A DNA stretch of 20,139 nt from Chrysochromulina parva (lineage: Eukaryota; Haptophyta; Prymnesiales; Chrysochromulinaceae), in assembly GCA_002887195.1 (NCBI GenBank), contig PJAB01000826.1, positions 1 through 20,139 on the forward strand. Reading direction: 5' to 3'. Under the pieces are notes generated by a model that saw only the letters and a program-made list of their open reading frames with translations, was not told the DNA's origin and ran no database searches. This document shows, one piece after another, positions 17,465 through 20,139 of this stretch. The position numbers and the translations under genes were made by a program. Numbering within the stretch: position 1 is the stretch's first letter; each line of letters begins with the position of its first letter.

Positions 17465-17877
17465 AAGGTGAGCATCTCAACGCGGCCCAACGGCCGCGAA
17501 GAGCTCTTCGTATGAGACGTGAGAGTTCGTGGCGTGGGCATGGGCTGGGGCGCGCGCGGTGGATTGGTACCGCCGACACCAGCATTCCATACAAAACGTA
17601 GCTAAGGAGCCAGGCAGCATCCCAGCATTGGCCTACACAATGGCCGCAGGAGCTATTTCTCAGTTCTCCGTCTACATGTGTCTCATTTCGAGAGTCCTGT
17701 GTTGCTGTTTGCGAAAGGGTCAGTTGAATCGACACGCAAGGTACCGATCTACGTGTGGTGTGAAATGGGAATTCATAATGACCGAGGACTCGCCGCGGGC
17801 ACGTGGAGGTCCGAGACAGAGGCAACCGGGTCTGACGTTCTTGGTCGACGCGGCATCGGCCCCCGCCTCGCCTCGCT
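17465..17877. other. Intergenic region upstream of the CWF19-like gene
   Basis: 413 bp between the membrane-protein TAG and the ATG at 17878. A plus-strand frame crosses it (17529-17957) but it overlaps the start of the next gene in another frame and has no domain-like content, so I do not call it. No clear promoter element or RNA gene is visible. Confidence 0.4.
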
Positions 17878-19534
17878 ATGTCAGAACTGCTCGCAGGCAT
17901 AAGATTCGTGAGCAAGGCCGACCTCGACGAGCGGAAGCGTTTGGCCAAAGATGCTGAGCAGCGCCGAGAGGTGGAGGCCAAGGAAGCTGCCAAGGAGCGG
18001 CGACAAGCGGCGGTCGCGTCCGTAGCCTCTGGCCAGAGCAAGTGGCTCGCGCCAGCGCTGGCGCGCAGGCTGGGTGGCACGGGCGCAGGCGGGGCTGAAA
18101 AGGATGACGAGCTGGAGCGCAAGCGCGAAAAGAAGGAGAAGCACCACAAGAGCGACAAGGACAAGCACAAGCACAAGAGCGAGAGAAAGCACAAACACAA
18201 GCACAAACACGACAAGAGCGAGGGCCCCGACGCTCCGGCCGGATCCGACGCGAGCCCGAGCAGCGACGACGACGCTGCAGGCGAGCTGGCGAAAGCGCCC
18301 GCGGAGGCGGCTCCAAGCGCTGCGGCGGTCCGTGCACCCGTTGCGGGCGATGCACCCGTTGCGGGCGATGCTGCCCGGTCGGCTGCCGGGCTCGACTGGA
18401 TGCAGCGGGACTGGATGCGCCCGCCCACGGCAGCGGACGGTGCCAAGAGTATCGCCGCCGCCGCCGCCGCAGCTCTGGACCTGCGCGCGCCGCCCAAGGT
18501 GGCTGAGGGCCTCGCCGACGCGGCCGTTAGCGCCGCGCCGAGCACTCGAATCTCGAGGGAGCTCAATCCATATGCCCGAGATGGCGCCGAGATTGATCAG
18601 TGGACCGCGAAGGCGTTGGGGCGTCAGGAGGAGGCGCCGGTGGAAGCGGTGCGCGCGGCGGGCACGGACGGCGGGACGAGCTGGCAGCAGAAGAAGCTGA
18701 AGCGCGCTGTGGAGGAGGCGCGGGAAACGGGCCGGAGCTTAACGGAGATTTGCATGGAGCGATGGGGCGATCTGACGAATCTGGCGCAGCTCGAAGCGAT
18801 CTCCCGGGCGCCAGCCGAGCGCGCAGGCAAGGGCGGCATGGGCCAGGGCGCCGCCTTCGACGCGCACCTGAGTGCCGGGGCGGCGCGCGCGAGAGAGGCA
18901 CCGCCCAAGCGCCGTGGCGACGCCTTCGACCCGGTCAGCAAAGGCGATGGGCACACTGGCGATGACAAGGGCTGGAGCAGGCGCGGCGAAGGGCGCGGCG
19001 AAGGGCGCGGCGAAGGGCGCGGCGAAGGGCGCGTCGAAGGGCGCGGCGAAGGGCGCGGCGAAGGGCGTGGAGACGGCAGTGAGCGCAACCACAGCAAGGG
19101 GATCGGTATGCAACGTCCCAAGCTCTCGTGGGAAGCGCCGTCCCAAGCGTGCGAAGCGCCGTCCCAAGCGTGCGAAGCGCCGTCCCAAGCGCTGTCGGCC
19201 CATGCGAGCCGAGAGGCAGCACCGCTCGCGCCGCCCGCCGCGCTTCCAAATGCCTTTGCAAACGACGGCAGCTTCCTCGCGAGCTATGAGGCTGGGCGGC
19301 AGCGGCAGGCGTCCCAGTACGGCGCGCCTGCCGCCCAGTACGGCGCGTGCTCTTCGTCACCGGTACCGGTAGGAGGCGCGGTGACGGGCACGGCTGCGTG
19401 CACGGCTGCGGCTGGGGTGGAGGTCCCGATGCGAGTAGCACTCGCCGCGGGGGCGGCGCAGGAAGCGGCGCACGGCCAGGTTTCGTCGCACGGCCAGGTT
19501 TCGTCACTGGACGAGGCAGCGGAGATCGGCGGCG

Positions 19535-19566
<32 letters not shown>

Positions 19567-19974
19567 GGCAGCGGCAGCGGCGGCGGCGGCAGAGGCGACG
19601 GCTACATAGATCTCAATAAGCTTGCAGCCAAAGCGATGAAGGCGATGCTTATGGGCAACCTTGCAGAGCATGAGCGTCTGAGCGCGCTCATAGCACGCGC
19701 CAAGGCCGACGGCAGCGCCGCGCCTCCGCCACCGCCGCAGCCAGCGTCGGCACGTCCAGCGCATGCAGACGCATCGGAACGGGAGCGGACAGTTCAACTC
19801 GCGGTGCCGCTGAGCGCCGTCGGTGTCATCATCGGCAAGGGCGGTGCGACCATCGACGCGCTCCAAGCCGAAAGTGGTGCCAAGATTAGGGTGCCTAGAG
19901 GACAGGATGCCGAAGGAGGCGAGGAGCGCGTCGTCCTGATCAGTGGAAGCGCCGTGGCGATCGATAAGGCGCAG
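17878..19974 (+). CDS. CWF19L2: CWF19-like protein 2 (spliceosome-associated), N-terminal part with KH domain; continues past right edge
   Basis: 699 codons from the ATG at 17878 to a probable donor (GCGCAG|GTGACT). Landmarks of CWF19L2 occur in order: the N-terminal GIRFVSKADLDERK...SKWLAP; a Lys/His/Glu-rich tract (about 75-118); SRELNPYARDG (about 226-236; human has RELNPYWKDGG); GTDGGTSWQQKKLKRA...MERWGDL (about 262-302); and DLNKLAAKAMKAMLMGN (about 578-594; human has KNKLGAKIIKAEMMGN). These proteins act with the late spliceosome and lariat turnover. A KH domain follows at about 638-699 with I-I-G-K-G-G (GxxG loop at 653-656), which I do not know from other members. The usual CwfJ C-terminal domains are absent here, presumably encoded beyond the window. 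The linker has (GEGR)n, EAPSQAC and Gly/Ser repeats. If no splice occurs, translation ends at the TGA at 19996-19998. Family assignment is good; the KH fusion is notable. Confidence 0.82.
18981..19072 (+). repeat. 12-bp repeat coding (GEGR)n
   Basis: About seven copies of GGCGAAGGGCGC, one with a Val codon, in the disordered linker of the CWF19-like gene. Confidence 0.9.
19132..19194 (+). repeat. 21-bp tandem repeat, three copies (EAPSQAC)
   Basis: Units at 19132-19152, 19153-19173 and 19174-19194; the last diverges in its final bases. In frame in the CWF19-like gene. Confidence 0.9.
19530..19599 (+). repeat. Gly/Ser-coding GGC/AGC repeat
   Basis: A run of GGCGGC and AGC codons encoding a Gly/Ser-rich linker directly before the DLNKLAAKAMKAM helix of the CWF19-like protein. 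Confidence 0.9.
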
Positions 19975-20139
19975 GTGACTGTCACTGATGCCCTCTGATG
20001 GCCCTCTGATGCCCTCTGATGATGCCCTCTGATGCCCCTCTAATATCCTCTGATCACGGCACGAGAGCAAGCTCCGACACTCCCTTACGTGAGCGCCGTC
20101 ACTGAGCCTTGCCGAGCTCAATATGTGCTACATCCAGAC
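19975..20139 (+). other. Probable start of an intron of the CWF19-like gene (runs off right edge)
   Basis: The KH-coding exon ends GCGCAG|GTGACT in phase 0. The sequence that follows (GATGCCCTCTGATGGCCCTCTGATG...) is the same repeat type as in the introns of the GAF and Myb-type genes. No acceptor can be assigned; a CAG at 20135-20137 is too close to the edge to judge. Confidence 0.6.

Noticed and set aside
17529..17957. Plus-strand frame of 142 codons
   Set aside because: Overlaps the start of the CWF19-like gene in another frame and shows no protein-family features.
19975..19998. TGA at 19996 as the real end of the CWF19-like gene
   Set aside because: The preceding GCGCAG|GTGACT is a donor in phase 0, the following DNA is intron-type repeat, and the expected C-terminal domains are missing. 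Not fully excluded.

Overview
This is a GC-rich, gene-dense stretch of a eukaryotic nuclear genome. It has GT-AG introns, protein-coding genes on both strands, and a glutaredoxin with an N-terminal hydrophobic leader like those of algae with complex plastids. The protein types (multi-GAF signalling protein, EF-hand protein, CWF19-type splicing factor, Myb/polyQ regulator) and the repeat-filled short introns suggest a microalga, with haptophyte or pelagophyte as my best guess. The sequence alone does not fix the lineage.

Layout. Two genes lie on the minus strand at the left. They are an armadillo-repeat protein that runs off the left edge (1-1989) and a two-exon Myb/SANT protein with a C2HC knuckle and a huge glutamine tract (5301 down to 2584). 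A divergent promoter region of about 375 bp separates the Myb gene from a plus-strand FAD/NAD(P)-binding oxidoreductase (5677-6897). Next come a six-exon, 1363-residue protein with an IQ-like motif and about five GAF domains (7151-11953), a glutaredoxin fused to a membrane domain (12338-13300), a two-exon eight-EF-hand protein (13620-16183), a two-pass membrane protein (16640-17464), and a CWF19L2-like spliceosomal protein with an extra KH domain (17878 to beyond the right edge).

Two things stand out. First, the glutaredoxin frame is interrupted by a single in-frame TGA (13127-13129). The same frame then runs 56 more codons through coding-like, membrane-spanning sequence to a TAA, and the 3' flank can fold into a SECIS-like hairpin (13359-13441). 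This is a good candidate for a selenoprotein of glutaredoxin plus membrane-domain architecture. None of the six complete genes here needs TGA as its terminator (five TAG, one TAA). Second, several introns are built from degenerate 10-11-nt repeats (CTCTGATGAC or ATTGCCATGG type) and carry copies of the neighbouring exon tail. This looks like a record of recent intron gain by local duplication or introner-like insertion.

The genes do not form an obvious pathway. Calcium and cyclic-nucleotide signalling themes (EF-hands, IQ motif, GAF domains with an NKXnFX3DE signature, duplicated RRxS sites) recur in adjacent genes, but a functional link is only inference.
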